NCBI GenBank assembly: GCA_900299395.1
Contig: OMJO01000015.1
Location: 1-42,509 of the forward strand
Direction: 5' to 3'
DNA length: 42,509 nucleotides
Origin: a bacterium
Lineage (GTDB): Bacteria; Patescibacteriota; Saccharimonadia; Saccharimonadales; OMJO01
Shown here: piece by piece, positions 9,574 to 18,695 of the stretch
Layout: each line of letters starts with the position of its first letter
Numbering within the stretch: the first letter of the stretch is position 1
Notes under the pieces: generated by a model
Database searches by the model: none
What the model was told of the DNA's origin: nothing
Seen by the model: the letters and a program-made list of their open reading frames with translations, nothing else
Program-made: the position numbers and the translations under genes

Positions 9574-10140
9574 TTAGATCCCGAGCTGCTGCAAGATTGT
9601 ATCTACATTTGCGAGCAATGATTCTTGGCTTTGGTCGTTAACCAAGGTGTAGTCGGCGTTGGCGATTGGGCCACCCTTTTCAAGATTTTCAATTTCAGCG
9701 TACTCGCGCGAGGTAACTTCCTCTTCGGTCAGGGGACGAACAGGGCGATTAGCCAGCCGCTCATGCCGTACCTTACGTGGAGCAGTGACAGCAATAATTA
9801 CGGCGTCGTCGCCAAATCGTTCTTTGAATGCTTTGTACTCAGTCCAGCTGTATAAGCCATCAACCACAACAACTTCATGCCCTTGTTTCTGTAGATCTTC
9901 GATTTTAGTAATTATGCGCTTAGCGTAGGCCGCAGGCCCTTCCTTGGCGCGGATGTCTTCACGTACCATCTTTTCGTTGGCTTCGTTAACATCAAGGCCG
10001 CGGTGCTTTACCTCGTCGATGGTAATACCACCGAAGTAGACGGACGGATGACCTTTAGCAACGACGTGGTCGACGCATACGCTTTTACCGGCACCTGGCA
10101 TACCCACAAACGTGATAAGTTTCATTTCACTCATGGACAT
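9574..10140 (-). CDS. P-loop nucleotide kinase, dephospho-CoA-kinase/adenylate-kinase-like
   Basis: MKLITFVGMPGAGKSVCVDHV Walker A; R-rich LID-like RPVRPLTEEE. Confidence 0.75.
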   Translation of the reverse strand: MSMSEMKLITFVGMPGAGKSVCVDHVVAKGHPSVYFGGITIDEVKHRGLDVNEANEKMVREDIRAKEGPAAYAKRIITKIEDLQKQGHEVVVVDGLYSWTEYKAFKERFGDDAVIIAVTAPRKVRHERLANRPVRPLTEEEVTSREYAEIENLEKGGPIANADYTLVNDQSQESLLANVDTILQQLGI

Positions 10141-10261
10141 AGCTTATCAAAAAACCAAGTTTTGCAAACGATATTGATGATGCTCAAGCTTGCCTCACAA
10201 CAGATGAAGCGTACAATAGCCGCAAGTACCAGACAAAAACTGTGAATGGTTAGGAGTACGT

Positions 10262-10733
10262 GTGACAGAGGTAGTCACGGGCCCAGAAATACAGGGCAAG
10301 TTTGGAGATGAAATTGGGGCGCCAGGCAACACATGCCGAGCTGGCAGCAGAAGTTGAGATGCCAGAAGATAAACTGACAGAATTTTTTCGTTATATGTCG
10401 GACCCGATGTCTTTGAATGAACGCCTTGGTGAAGACAGTGATACCGAACGTGGGGATTTGATTGGCGATATTACCGCAGCGGATCCAGAGCTTGAAGCAA
10501 TACGTGCGGGGATACCCGAAGTTGTAGAGAAAATGCTGGCTATCTTACCAGAGCGTGAGCGGATGATATTAATCTTGCGTCATGGTCTAGATCGTGGTGA
10601 ACTCCGTACACTCGATGAAGTTGGTGAGTACTTTAACCTGACTCGAGAACGCATTCGGCAGATAGAAGCTCGGGCTATGTCTATACTACGCCACCCTTCC
10701 GCCCAGGTTGGCGCCCGGGAGATGCTTGAGTAG
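10262..10733 (+). pseudogene. Sigma-70 family-like protein with regions 3-4 only; apparent frame disruption at G4 10316-10319 (or TTG start at 10302)
   Basis: SD TAGGAG before GTG 10262 gives MTEVVTGPEIQGKFGDEIG-. The main frame gives [69 protein letters not shown]. No region 2 upstream. Confidence 0.65.
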
Positions 10734-10762
10734 GCGCCATATATATTAGCTAACAGATAGCG

Positions 10763-10768
10763 TATAAT
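10763..10768 (+). promoter_or_regulatory. -10 element TATAAT 7 nt before polA ATG
   Basis: TATAAT-tgaacac-ATG. Confidence 0.55.
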
Positions 10769-10775
10769 TGAACAC

Positions 10776-13424
10776 ATGAGTGAGGCAGTGCCCAAAAAGC
10801 TGGCCATTATCGATGGTAAAAGTGTGTTCTATCGTGGGTACTATGCTATGCCAAATTTGAGCACCAAGGATGGCATCCCCACGGGGGGTGTATACGGTTT
10901 TGCAACGATGGCACTGGAGCTCATTAAGAAGCTTAAACCAGACTATGTGTGTGTAGCGTGGGACAAACCCAAGACGAACATCCGTAAACGACTCGAGATG
11001 TACCCAGAGTACAAAGCCGGTCGAAAGCCAGCCCCGCCAGACTTTTATGAACAAATTCCTGTACTGCACGAGCTGCTCGATGCATTCGGCTGGCCACTGT
11101 ACGAACTCGACGATTACGAAGCTGACGACATTATGGGGACATTGGCAACGCAGGCCAAGGCTAAAAATATCGAGACGATGCTAATCAGCAGTGATCTCGA
11201 TATGCTGCAGCTGATCAACGGCCATACGCATGTGTACGCACTCAAGAAGGGCTTTAGCAACATTGACTTGTTCCGACCGGAGACGTTTGTCCTGAAGTAC
11301 GGGATTACACCCGAACAGTTTTTGGACCTCAAGGCGCTGAAGGGCGACAGCTCGGACAATATCCCAGGAGTGCCAGGAATTGGTGAAAAAGGTGCTCTGG
11401 ATTTGCTCAAACAGTTCAAGACGCTCGACGGTGTTTACGAAAATCTGGACTTGATCAAAGAATCTACTCGCAAAAAGCTCGAGGCAGGCAAAGACCTGGC
11501 GTACTTGAGCAAAAAATTAGCAGCCATATGGACCGACGCGCCACTCAAGCTTGATCTTGAAGAAGTCGATGGTCGCAAGGTAAATCCAGAAAAGATTCAA
11601 GAGTTACTGCAAAAGTTCGAATTTCGCACCTTATCGCGGCAGCTACCGGACATTATGAAGATAGAAGAGCAGCATGAGGTACGAAATGTATTTGAGTATG
11701 GTCCAACCGGACAAACAGTGTTTATCCAAAGCGATGCTGAGCTGAAAAAACTAGACCTGGCAGGTGCAAAGCAGGTGTATGTGCACAGCAGAAGTGCGGG
11801 CAAACATGGTCGCGATCCGCAGTACTTCATCCTCAGCCCCAATCCCAAGCACACCTTTATACTCGACATTTCTAAACTATCAAAAGATTTACTGACTGAA
11901 GTGCTGCAGAAACAACTGAGCTCAAAACCGCTTGTGGGCTATGACTTAAAGAGCACCGTAGAAGTTGGTTATTCACTCGGTCTCGACTTGCAGTACGTGG
12001 AACATGATGTACTAATTGGAGCGTTTCTGATCAATTCACTGATTCGTGACCAAGCACTTAGCGACTTGGCGCGTGATGGTTTGGGCTATGAAGGTTCAGG
12101 ATTCGAAGATTTATCTGATTTAGAGTTGGTTGATAGAGCAGGCGAGATCATGGGGGTTATTCAGGCTTTGCACACACAGCAGCAAGAAGCCCTCGCAAAA
12201 CTACCAAAGGTGGCAAAGCTTGCGGCAGACATAGAGTGGCCGGTGATTCCTGTGCTTGCCAGCATGGAATATGAGGGGATTCGCCTAGACACAGGTTACC
12301 TAGAAATCATGGGTGAACAGCTGGCCGACCAAATCAGCGACATTGAACAGCAAATTTATGGACACGCTGATCAGGAATTTAACATCAGCAGTCCGGCACA
12401 GTTAGCAGACGTTTTGTTCGGCAAGCTTAACCTATCAACAGCCAGTATTAAAAAAGGAAAAACTGGTTATTCAACTGCCGCAACCGAGCTTGATAAACTA
12501 CGTGGTTCGCACCCGATTATTGACCTTGTCACTGAGTACAGGGAGTACACCAAGCTCAAAAATACCTATGTCGATACGCTACCCCAGCAGGTGGATGAGC
12601 ATTCTCGTGTTCACACCACCTACGCGCTTACCGTGGCGCAGACGGGGCGCCTGAGCAGTAATGATCCAAACTTACAGAATATTCCGGTTCGCACAGAGCT
12701 GGGCAAGCAAATCCGTACTGCGTTTGTGGCTAGTCCAGGCATGATGCTGGTCAGCGCCGACTACAGTCAGTTTGAGCTTCGCCTTGCAGCCTACCTAGCA
12801 GACGATAAAGAACTTATTGATATGTTTAATGCCGGAGCTGACGTGCACACCATGACAGCAGCGCAAGTGTATGGGCGTGACCCCGATGAAGTAACCAAGC
12901 AAATGCGACGCGATGCCAAGGTTATCAACTTTGGTGTGCTGTATGGGATGAGCCCTCACGGCTTGAGCGTAGCAACTGGTATGACGGTAGCCGCAGCAAA
13001 GGCCTTTATAGATAAGTACTTTGAACTGCGCAAACCATTGCTTGATTATATGAATAGCTTGAAAGAGAAAGCGCAAAAAGACGGGTATGTTGAGACGCTG
13101 TTTGGTCGTCGTCGACCAACACCAGATGTGCAGTCGAGCAACTTCATGGTGCGTGAGGCGGCTTATCGACAGGCAATCAATATGCCCATCCAAGGAACAG
13201 AGGCAGATCTGATGAAGATGGCTATGATAGAAGTACAGAAAAGACTCGAAGGTACAGACTGCAAACTACTGCTACAGATTCACGACAGTTTGATTATCGA
13301 ATGTCCTGAAGATAAGGTAGATGACACTAAGAAACTCCTGAAAGACACCATGGAAGGCGTCTATAAACTGCCGGTAAAGCTCGATGTAGATGTCAGCAAA
13401 GGCAGGAATTGGGGCGAACTGTAG
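10776..13424 (+). CDS. polA: DNA polymerase I
   Basis: 5'-nuclease domain (KLAIIDGKSVFYRGYYAMP; GDSSDNIPGVPGIGEKGA) and polymerase motifs (SADYSQFELRLAAYLADD; DAKVINFGVLYGMSPHGL; QIHDSLIIE). Confidence 0.97.
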   Translation: MSEAVPKKLAIIDGKSVFYRGYYAMPNLSTKDGIPTGGVYGFATMALELIKKLKPDYVCVAWDKPKTNIRKRLEMYPEYKAGRKPAPPDFYEQIPVLHELLDAFGWPLYELDDYEADDIMGTLATQAKAKNIETMLISSDLDMLQLINGHTHVYALKKGFSNIDLFRPETFVLKYGITPEQFLDLKALKGDSSDNIPGVPGIGEKGALDLLKQFKTLDGVYENLDLIKESTRKKLEAGKDLAYLSKKLAAIWTDAPLKLDLEEVDGRKVNPEKIQELLQKFEFRTLSRQLPDIMKIEEQHEVRNVFEYGPTGQTVFIQSDAELKKLDLAGAKQVYVHSRSAGKHGRDPQYFILSPNPKHTFILDISKLSKDLLTEVLQKQLSSKPLVGYDLKSTVEVGYSLGLDLQYVEHDVLIGAFLINSLIRDQALSDLARDGLGYEGSGFEDLSDLELVDRAGEIMGVIQALHTQQQEALAKLPKVAKLAADIEWPVIPVLASMEYEGIRLDTGYLEIMGEQLADQISDIEQQIYGHADQEFNISSPAQLADVLFGKLNLSTASIKKGKTGYSTAATELDKLRGSHPIIDLVTEYREYTKLKNTYVDTLPQQVDEHSRVHTTYALTVAQTGRLSSNDPNLQNIPVRTELGKQIRTAFVASPGMMLVSADYSQFELRLAAYLADDKELIDMFNAGADVHTMTAAQVYGRDPDEVTKQMRRDAKVINFGVLYGMSPHGLSVATGMTVAAAKAFIDKYFELRKPLLDYMNSLKEKAQKDGYVETLFGRRRPTPDVQSSNFMVREAAYRQAINMPIQGTEADLMKMAMIEVQKRLEGTDCKLLLQIHDSLIIECPEDKVDDTKKLLKDTMEGVYKLPVKLDVDVSKGRNWGEL

Positions 13425-13439
13425 ACAATCGAACGGTAG

Positions 13440-14081
13440 TCAAACAATATCCAACATTTTTCGGAAATCTGAAATAATGTGTGTTGGATTGTGTTTCCTC
13501 AGCTCTTCTATTGAGTAGAAATTCGAGTGCTCCGGTGGGAAAAAGAGTATTGAATCGACGCCTGCATTTTGGGCGGCTCCTAGGTCTTTGTCGGAATCCC
13601 CAACCATCACAACGGTTGCATTGTCACCACCTAGTAGCCCGAGGGCTTTATCGATGGGTTCACTGTGAGGTTTGTGGTTGGCCACGTCGTCACCAGTAAC
13701 GATCGCGTCAAAAAGTTGTGACATGCCATGTCTATCTAAGGCAGATAGCAAATGTTCGCGCAGCGATGTGGTTACTAGTGCAAGTTTTTTGTTCCGAGAC
13801 TTCAGTTCTTGGAGTACATCTAACGCGTCAGGGTATAAATATGCCTCAGGGAGCTTCGCCTTGGCAATTTTATCCGCTTCTTCCCATATAGCATCTGTCT
13901 CTGCTTCTAAACCCCACTTCTTGATGTGGGCGGGGAATTGCCCAAAACTGGCAGCGACTTCTTCATCTGTGAGCTTTACACCGCGTTTTTCAAGTGGAGC
14001 ACGACACGCTTCAAGCCATACTTGTAATGTTTGAATCAAATTGCCATCCCAATCAAGCAATATGTATTGGTATCTCTTCAT
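13440..14081 (-). CDS. HAD-family hydrolase (phosphoglycolate-phosphatase-like)
   Basis: YILLDWDGNLIQTLQ..LVTTSL..VTGDDVANHKPHSEPI..VMVGDSDKDLGAAQNAG. Confidence 0.88.
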   Translation of the reverse strand: MKRYQYILLDWDGNLIQTLQVWLEACRAPLEKRGVKLTDEEVAASFGQFPAHIKKWGLEAETDAIWEEADKIAKAKLPEAYLYPDALDVLQELKSRNKKLALVTTSLREHLLSALDRHGMSQLFDAIVTGDDVANHKPHSEPIDKALGLLGGDNATVVMVGDSDKDLGAAQNAGVDSILFFPPEHSNFYSIEELRKHNPTHIISDFRKMLDIV

Positions 14082-14121
14082 ACAACTGTGATTGTATCAC
14101 TCGGATGCTACAATTGTTTCT

Positions 14122-14388
14122 ATGGATAAGCAGTATAGAGAACTGGCTCGGCAGACGGTGGCATTGGCAGACGGCGCAAAGGCGCCAGAAAAGCATATCG
14201 TACAGGCGTTGAGCAACCAGATAAAAGCTACTGGCGACCTTGACAACCAGCTGGAAGAGTTGAACATCAGCATAAAGAGTCTCAATAAAGTCACCTCTAG
14301 ACTTATGACACGGCAGATATGGCTGATTGTGACGCAAACAATCATTGCTGTTGCCATTGGCTGGGCTGCCATCAAAATATCTGGCTAA
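14122..14388 (+). CDS. Hypothetical small membrane-anchored protein
   Basis: MDKQYRELARQTVALADGAK... with C-terminal TM; -10 TACAAT at 14109-14114. Confidence 0.6.
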   Translation: MDKQYRELARQTVALADGAKAPEKHIVQALSNQIKATGDLDNQLEELNISIKSLNKVTSRLMTRQIWLIVTQTIIAVAIGWAAIKISG

Positions 14389-14404
14389 TTGGAGGTGAAT
14401 TTAT

Positions 14405-14956
14405 ATGTGGCTAGGTCCCTTAGCAATTGCAATTGTGTGGGCAATGTTTAGCTTTGTGTACTTTGCAAGTGATAGGCGAGGGCATACTACCCTCAGTTCC
14501 GTTGCGGCATCGAGAAAACGCAACTATTGGCTATTCTGTAGTACGTTGCTCGTTTCAGGCCTACTGATATTTTTGTTCATGAAAGATTGGCTTATCCCAA
14601 CTTTGGAGTTGCCCTCAATCACGATGTATCTGACGTTTGCCGCTGCGCTCGTTTTTCAGCCAGTTATCGCTATTGTCCCATTGGGTAACAAATGGCAATC
14701 ATTTGTCCATAATGTTGCGGCATATGCTGAATGTATCCTTATGCCACCTATAGCGGTCTTCATTGCACAAAGTTACGTTTTACCCTGGTGGGTCCGTATG
14801 ATGTGCTGGGGGCTAATCGTTTTTATGATCTATTTGGCGGCAGAATTTCGTCGTTATTTTTTGAAACCCAAATTTATTCATATTCAGGCGTATTTCACCG
14901 CAAGCTTCCATCTGATAATTCTTATTGCATTTGTGGCTGGTGCCAATATAAAGTAG
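14405..14956 (+). CDS. Hypothetical polytopic membrane protein
   Basis: Multiple hydrophobic segments; GGAGG upstream of ATG. Confidence 0.65.
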   Translation: MWLGPLAIAIVWAMFSFVYFASDRRGHTTLSSVAASRKRNYWLFCSTLLVSGLLIFLFMKDWLIPTLELPSITMYLTFAAALVFQPVIAIVPLGNKWQSFVHNVAAYAECILMPPIAVFIAQSYVLPWWVRMMCWGLIVFMIYLAAEFRRYFLKPKFIHIQAYFTASFHLIILIAFVAGANIK

Positions 14957-14965
14957 AGGAATTAT

Positions 14966-15937
14966 ATGGATACCGCGAGGTTGGTTCTAACGATTCTTAT
15001 TCTGATTGGCATGTCGGCGATATGTTCGGGTTTGAATTTGTCACTAATGTCACTCGACATTACTGACCTGCGACGCAAAAGTAAAGCGGGGGATATACGG
15101 GCAAAACTCGTATTACCACTGCGGAAAAACCGTCATTTGAGCCTGGCCAGCATCTTGCTAACGAACGTGGCAGTAGTATCAGCAACCTCATTGGTGCTGG
15201 AGCATCGCTTTAATGGCATTATCGCCGGGTTAGCTAGTACCATCTTGATCGTAGTGTTTGGTGAGATTTTACCGCAGGCGATTTTTATACGGAATTCACT
15301 GAAGTTTACTGCAATTTTTGTGCCCATGCTGCGGGTAATGATTATTATCACCTATCCAGTCTCAAAGTTACTACAACTTCTTCTTGATAAACTATTTGGA
15401 CCCGAGAGCTTCCAGCTCCATAGTCGTCAAGAATTGGGGATTATCATTGGAGAACACGCCGGTCAAAAGGGTAGTGAGCTGGATGACGATGAAGTAGAAA
15501 TCATCAGAAGCGTGCTGACCATGAGTGAGAAACGAGTTCGTGAAATTATGACACCTATTACTGATGTGTATTGTATAGAGCCGGGGACTGTCATCGATGC
15601 AGACAAAATAGATGATATGAAAGACAAGATGTGGAGTCGCATCCCGATTATCAATAAATCACGGACGCATTGCACCGGTTTTTTGCTGCTTAAAGACCTG
15701 GTGGATATTGATTTCGACGAAGAATCATACCGGGTAGAAGAATTGCCGATACACAATACCCGTGTGGTGGGGAGCATGATGGCCTTGGATACATTGTTCC
15801 GTAAGTTTGTTGGGAAACATTCCCACCTGCTTATAGTGGAGCGCGACGATAAGATTATTGGCATCGTTACGATCGAAGATCTTATCGAAGAAATTTTGGG
15901 TCACGAAATAGAAGACGAATCTGACGGCAACCGTTAG
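14966..15937 (+). CDS. CNNM/DUF21 transporter-like protein with CBS domains
   Basis: GMSAICSGLNLSLMSLDITDLRR..; CBS pair MTPITDVYCIEPGT.. and IVERDDKIIGIVTIEDLIEEILGHEIEDE. Confidence 0.9.
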   Translation: MDTARLVLTILILIGMSAICSGLNLSLMSLDITDLRRKSKAGDIRAKLVLPLRKNRHLSLASILLTNVAVVSATSLVLEHRFNGIIAGLASTILIVVFGEILPQAIFIRNSLKFTAIFVPMLRVMIIITYPVSKLLQLLLDKLFGPESFQLHSRQELGIIIGEHAGQKGSELDDDEVEIIRSVLTMSEKRVREIMTPITDVYCIEPGTVIDADKIDDMKDKMWSRIPIINKSRTHCTGFLLLKDLVDIDFDEESYRVEELPIHNTRVVGSMMALDTLFRKFVGKHSHLLIVERDDKIIGIVTIEDLIEEILGHEIEDESDGNR

Positions 15938-16701
15938 CTGAGCAGCTGGCGGTGTGCTGCTACATCATGAACTCGAATATAGCGAGCGCCTGCTTTTTTT
16001 GCGATTTTGCCAGCGGCAACGTTGGGGCTTGGTTCCATGCGATGTTCTCCCAAGAAGCGTTTGCGCGAGTAGCCGATCAGCATCTGATGATCTGGTAATT
16101 CTTTGGCAAATTCCAGCAGTCGTTGGTTTAGCTCCATGGTCTTACCAAAACCAATTCCAGGATCGAGGATAATCTGCTCTGCGGGCACACCTTGCTTGAC
16201 CAACTCCGTATACTTTGCCAGTAGTTCCGCGCGCACTTGGTCGACACGGTGCGTTTGTGGATGGGCATGTGCATCTGCGACAGTAGGCGATTGAGGTGAT
16301 AGATGCGATACGATACAACGAGCTTTGTGCTGTGCAACGATGGCGATTAGTTCTGGGTTACGAAACATGGTCACGTCGTTGATGATAATTGTTGGATCAA
16401 TCTTCAGTGCTTTCGCTGCTGTCTCAGGATGATACGTGTCCAAAGACAGTTGACCCGGGAACTGCTTTGCCAAGCTGGGCAACACGGGTTTTAGGCGAGA
16501 CCATTCCGTGCGTGCAGATAGCGGTGAAGACCAAGGATTTGTTGATTCGGCGCCAATGTCAACGATGGCCGCACCATCAGTAAACAACTGGGTGGCTTGC
16601 GCAATAGCGGAGTCCGGGCTCAGGAACTGACCACCATCGCTAAAGCTATCGGGAGTTATGTTGAGTATGCCAATTATTTCAAATTGTCGATGGGTCTTCA
16701 T
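15934..16701 (-). CDS. folP: Dihydropteroate synthase
   Basis: IIGILNITPDSFSDGGQF..VDIGAESTNPWS..IINDVTMF..IILDPGIGFGKT..LIGYSRKRFLG..IRVHDVAAH. Confidence 0.95.
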   Translation of the reverse strand: MKTHRQFEIIGILNITPDSFSDGGQFLSPDSAIAQATQLFTDGAAIVDIGAESTNPWSSPLSARTEWSRLKPVLPSLAKQFPGQLSLDTYHPETAAKALKIDPTIIINDVTMFRNPELIAIVAQHKARCIVSHLSPQSPTVADAHAHPQTHRVDQVRAELLAKYTELVKQGVPAEQIILDPGIGFGKTMELNQRLLEFAKELPDHQMLIGYSRKRFLGEHRMEPSPNVAAGKIAKKAGARYIRVHDVAAHRQLLS

Positions 16702-16748
16702 TAGCTATAGTATATGGCAGTGACCATGCAATACACAGGAGCTTATAG

Positions 16749-17141
16749 ATGAGTGAGAAACTATTCAACGTAGGGGTAAAAGCTATTATTCAGAAGGGCG
16801 ACAAATATCTCATCGTCCGTAACGCAAAAGACTTCTGGGAAGTGCCTGGTGGCCGCATGGATGGAAACGAGACGATTGAAGAAACACTTCGTCGAGAGCT
16901 GGCCAAAGAATGTCCAAATATTAAGGATGTGCAGATTCACGAACTACTGGACGCAGTGCGGGTACACAAGGATATCAAAGAAAACGTCAGCTTGGTTCTC
17001 ATTTTCTATCGGGTTACGGCCAATTTTGATGGTGGGGAGCCTCAACTAAGTCACGAACACACTGAATACCGATGGCTCAGCAGGGAAGAGGCCATAGGGA
17101 TAATTTATGATAAGTACCGGCAAGCTTTTAAGAATCTATAA
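16749..17141 (+). CDS. NUDIX hydrolase
   Basis: GGRMDGNETIEETLRRELAKECPNI (Nudix box, REXXKE variant). Confidence 0.88.
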   Translation: MSEKLFNVGVKAIIQKGDKYLIVRNAKDFWEVPGGRMDGNETIEETLRRELAKECPNIKDVQIHELLDAVRVHKDIKENVSLVLIFYRVTANFDGGEPQLSHEHTEYRWLSREEAIGIIYDKYRQAFKNL

Positions 17142-17213
17142 AACCGTGTGTTTAAATAAAAGGGTTACTTCTACCTAAGGTAACGTGTTCTTCCACAATC
17201 GCATCGAAGGAGA

Positions 17214-17960
17214 GTGCCCATGCACTGGCTTGTAGCCCTGTTGTTCGGAGTTGCTGTGACGCAGATCGCCATCTTCGTCACGACCATCTACCTGCACCGC
17301 GGGCTCGCCCATGGTGCACTGAAGTTCCATCCCGTCCTGACACTCGTGTTCCGCAGCATCATCTGGATCACGACCGGCATGAAGCCGCGCGAGTGGGCGG
17401 CCATCCACCAGCAGCACCACGCCAAGACGGACACGACGCTCGATCCGCACAGCCCCAAGGTTCACGGATTCTGGCGTGTCCAGCTCGGCAATGTCGGTCT
17501 GTACCGCAAGGCTTGCAAGTGGCCCGAGGTGACCCGACGCGAGGAGCTGATCCAACCGAAGGATGCACTGGACAAGGTGTTTTACGATCACGCCCTGTGG
17601 GGTCTGGCCGTCGGCATCGCGCTCCTGGTCTTCATCACGACCGTGCTCGGCTTCGGCTGGGTGACGGGTCTGGTGGCTGCCGGTATCCACACGGTGACGT
17701 ACATCATGTTGTCGGGAGCTATCAACGCTGTCGGCCACTACCTCGGTACGCGACCGGATCGGTCAACATCGGCTACCAACGTGCCGGGGCTCAGTCTGCT
17801 CACCGCAGGCGAGGGGTTGCACAACAACCACCACGCAGTGAGTGGTTCTCCGCGTTTTGCGCACCGCTGGTGGCAGATCGATCCTGCATGGCCGGTCATC
17901 AAGGGGCTTGAGGCGGCGAAGCTGCTGACCATCACACGGAAGCTGCGGCCCATCGGCTGA
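17214..17960 (+). CDS. Membrane fatty-acid (acyl-CoA) desaturase, GC-rich
   Basis: Three histidine boxes: HRGLAH, HQQHH, HNNHH; AAGGAG SD upstream; GC composition well above neighbours. Confidence 0.92.
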   Translation: MPMHWLVALLFGVAVTQIAIFVTTIYLHRGLAHGALKFHPVLTLVFRSIIWITTGMKPREWAAIHQQHHAKTDTTLDPHSPKVHGFWRVQLGNVGLYRKACKWPEVTRREELIQPKDALDKVFYDHALWGLAVGIALLVFITTVLGFGWVTGLVAAGIHTVTYIMLSGAINAVGHYLGTRPDRSTSATNVPGLSLLTAGEGLHNNHHAVSGSPRFAHRWWQIDPAWPVIKGLEAAKLLTITRKLRPIG

Positions 17961-17989
17961 ACCCCTTGGTAGAACGAGGTAGAAGTGGC

Positions 17990-18040
17990 ACGGTCGGCGT
18001 CCAAACTCTGTGAATATTCACAGACAAGGACGCCGACCGT
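17990..18040. repeat. Nested inverted repeat after the desaturase
   Basis: Outer arms ACGGTCGGCGTCC (17990-18002) / GGACGCCGACCGT (18028-18040), enclosing perfect palindrome TCTGTGAATATTCACAGA (18007-18024). Confidence 0.85.
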
Positions 18041-18103
18041 AGACACATCAACAGTGGTCAGGTACTTGTTTTAGGCCATAAATTGTGCCATAATATAAGT
18101 GTT

Positions 18104-18658
18104 ATGAGATATATGTACGCCGTTGTTGGGATTATCGTGGCAGCCTTCTTGGCTATCATTCTGATTGTTACTCGCCCGAGCGGTACTAAAACAACGGTCA
18201 AACCAGCTATGAAGTTGCCGGATTACGCCACGCGTGACTCCTCAGTTTCTATTACAACCGAAGGTAGGTTGGTAGGGCAGGATAAGTTTAGATCAATCCG
18301 GATAACTGTTGATGCCAACGAGCGTACCATTGAGATCTTGTCAGGTTATGAGAAGTCGGTAGAACGCTCCGAGACGTTCAGCAACACGCAGCAAGCGTAT
18401 GATACGTTTCTGCGGGCGCTCAATAACGCTGGTTTTATGAAGACCAAGACTGCTAGCTATCCAGATGAACGTGGTGTTTGTCCTTTAGGCTACCGATATC
18501 TGTACGATCTAAAGGATGACAATAAGTCAGCGCTACATACGTGGTCGGCAAACTGTGGCAATATTGGTTCGTTCGCTGGGGCAGGGACAACAGTGCGTCA
18601 GCTCTTTCAGGCACAGATATCAAGCTACAACACTTTTACTTCTGGTGTACTGCAGTAG
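18104..18658 (+). CDS. Hypothetical exported/membrane-anchored protein
   Basis: MRYMYAVVGIIVAAFLAIILIVTRPSGTKTT... N-terminal TM; promoter TTGTTT-N17-CATAAT 9 nt before ATG. Confidence 0.65.
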   Translation: MRYMYAVVGIIVAAFLAIILIVTRPSGTKTTVKPAMKLPDYATRDSSVSITTEGRLVGQDKFRSIRITVDANERTIEILSGYEKSVERSETFSNTQQAYDTFLRALNNAGFMKTKTASYPDERGVCPLGYRYLYDLKDDNKSALHTWSANCGNIGSFAGAGTTVRQLFQAQISSYNTFTSGVLQ

Positions 18659-18695
18659 TCTGGCGTTGATCCTGGGAATTCAGTAGAGTATAAGA

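Noticed and set aside
16840-16930. Variant Nudix box (REXXKE instead of REXXEE)
   Set aside because: A single substitution within a variable family; too minor for a separate finding.
17990-18040. Integron attC site
   Set aside because: No GTTRRRY / RYYYAAC core pair recognised at the arms and no integrase in the window.
18666-18694. TTGATC-N17-TATAAG promoter-like pair just before the HAD gene GTG start at 18696
   Set aside because: The -10 ends 1 nt before the start codon, so a normal TSS would fall inside the ORF. Either the start or the promoter is wrong; not counted in the leaderless list.
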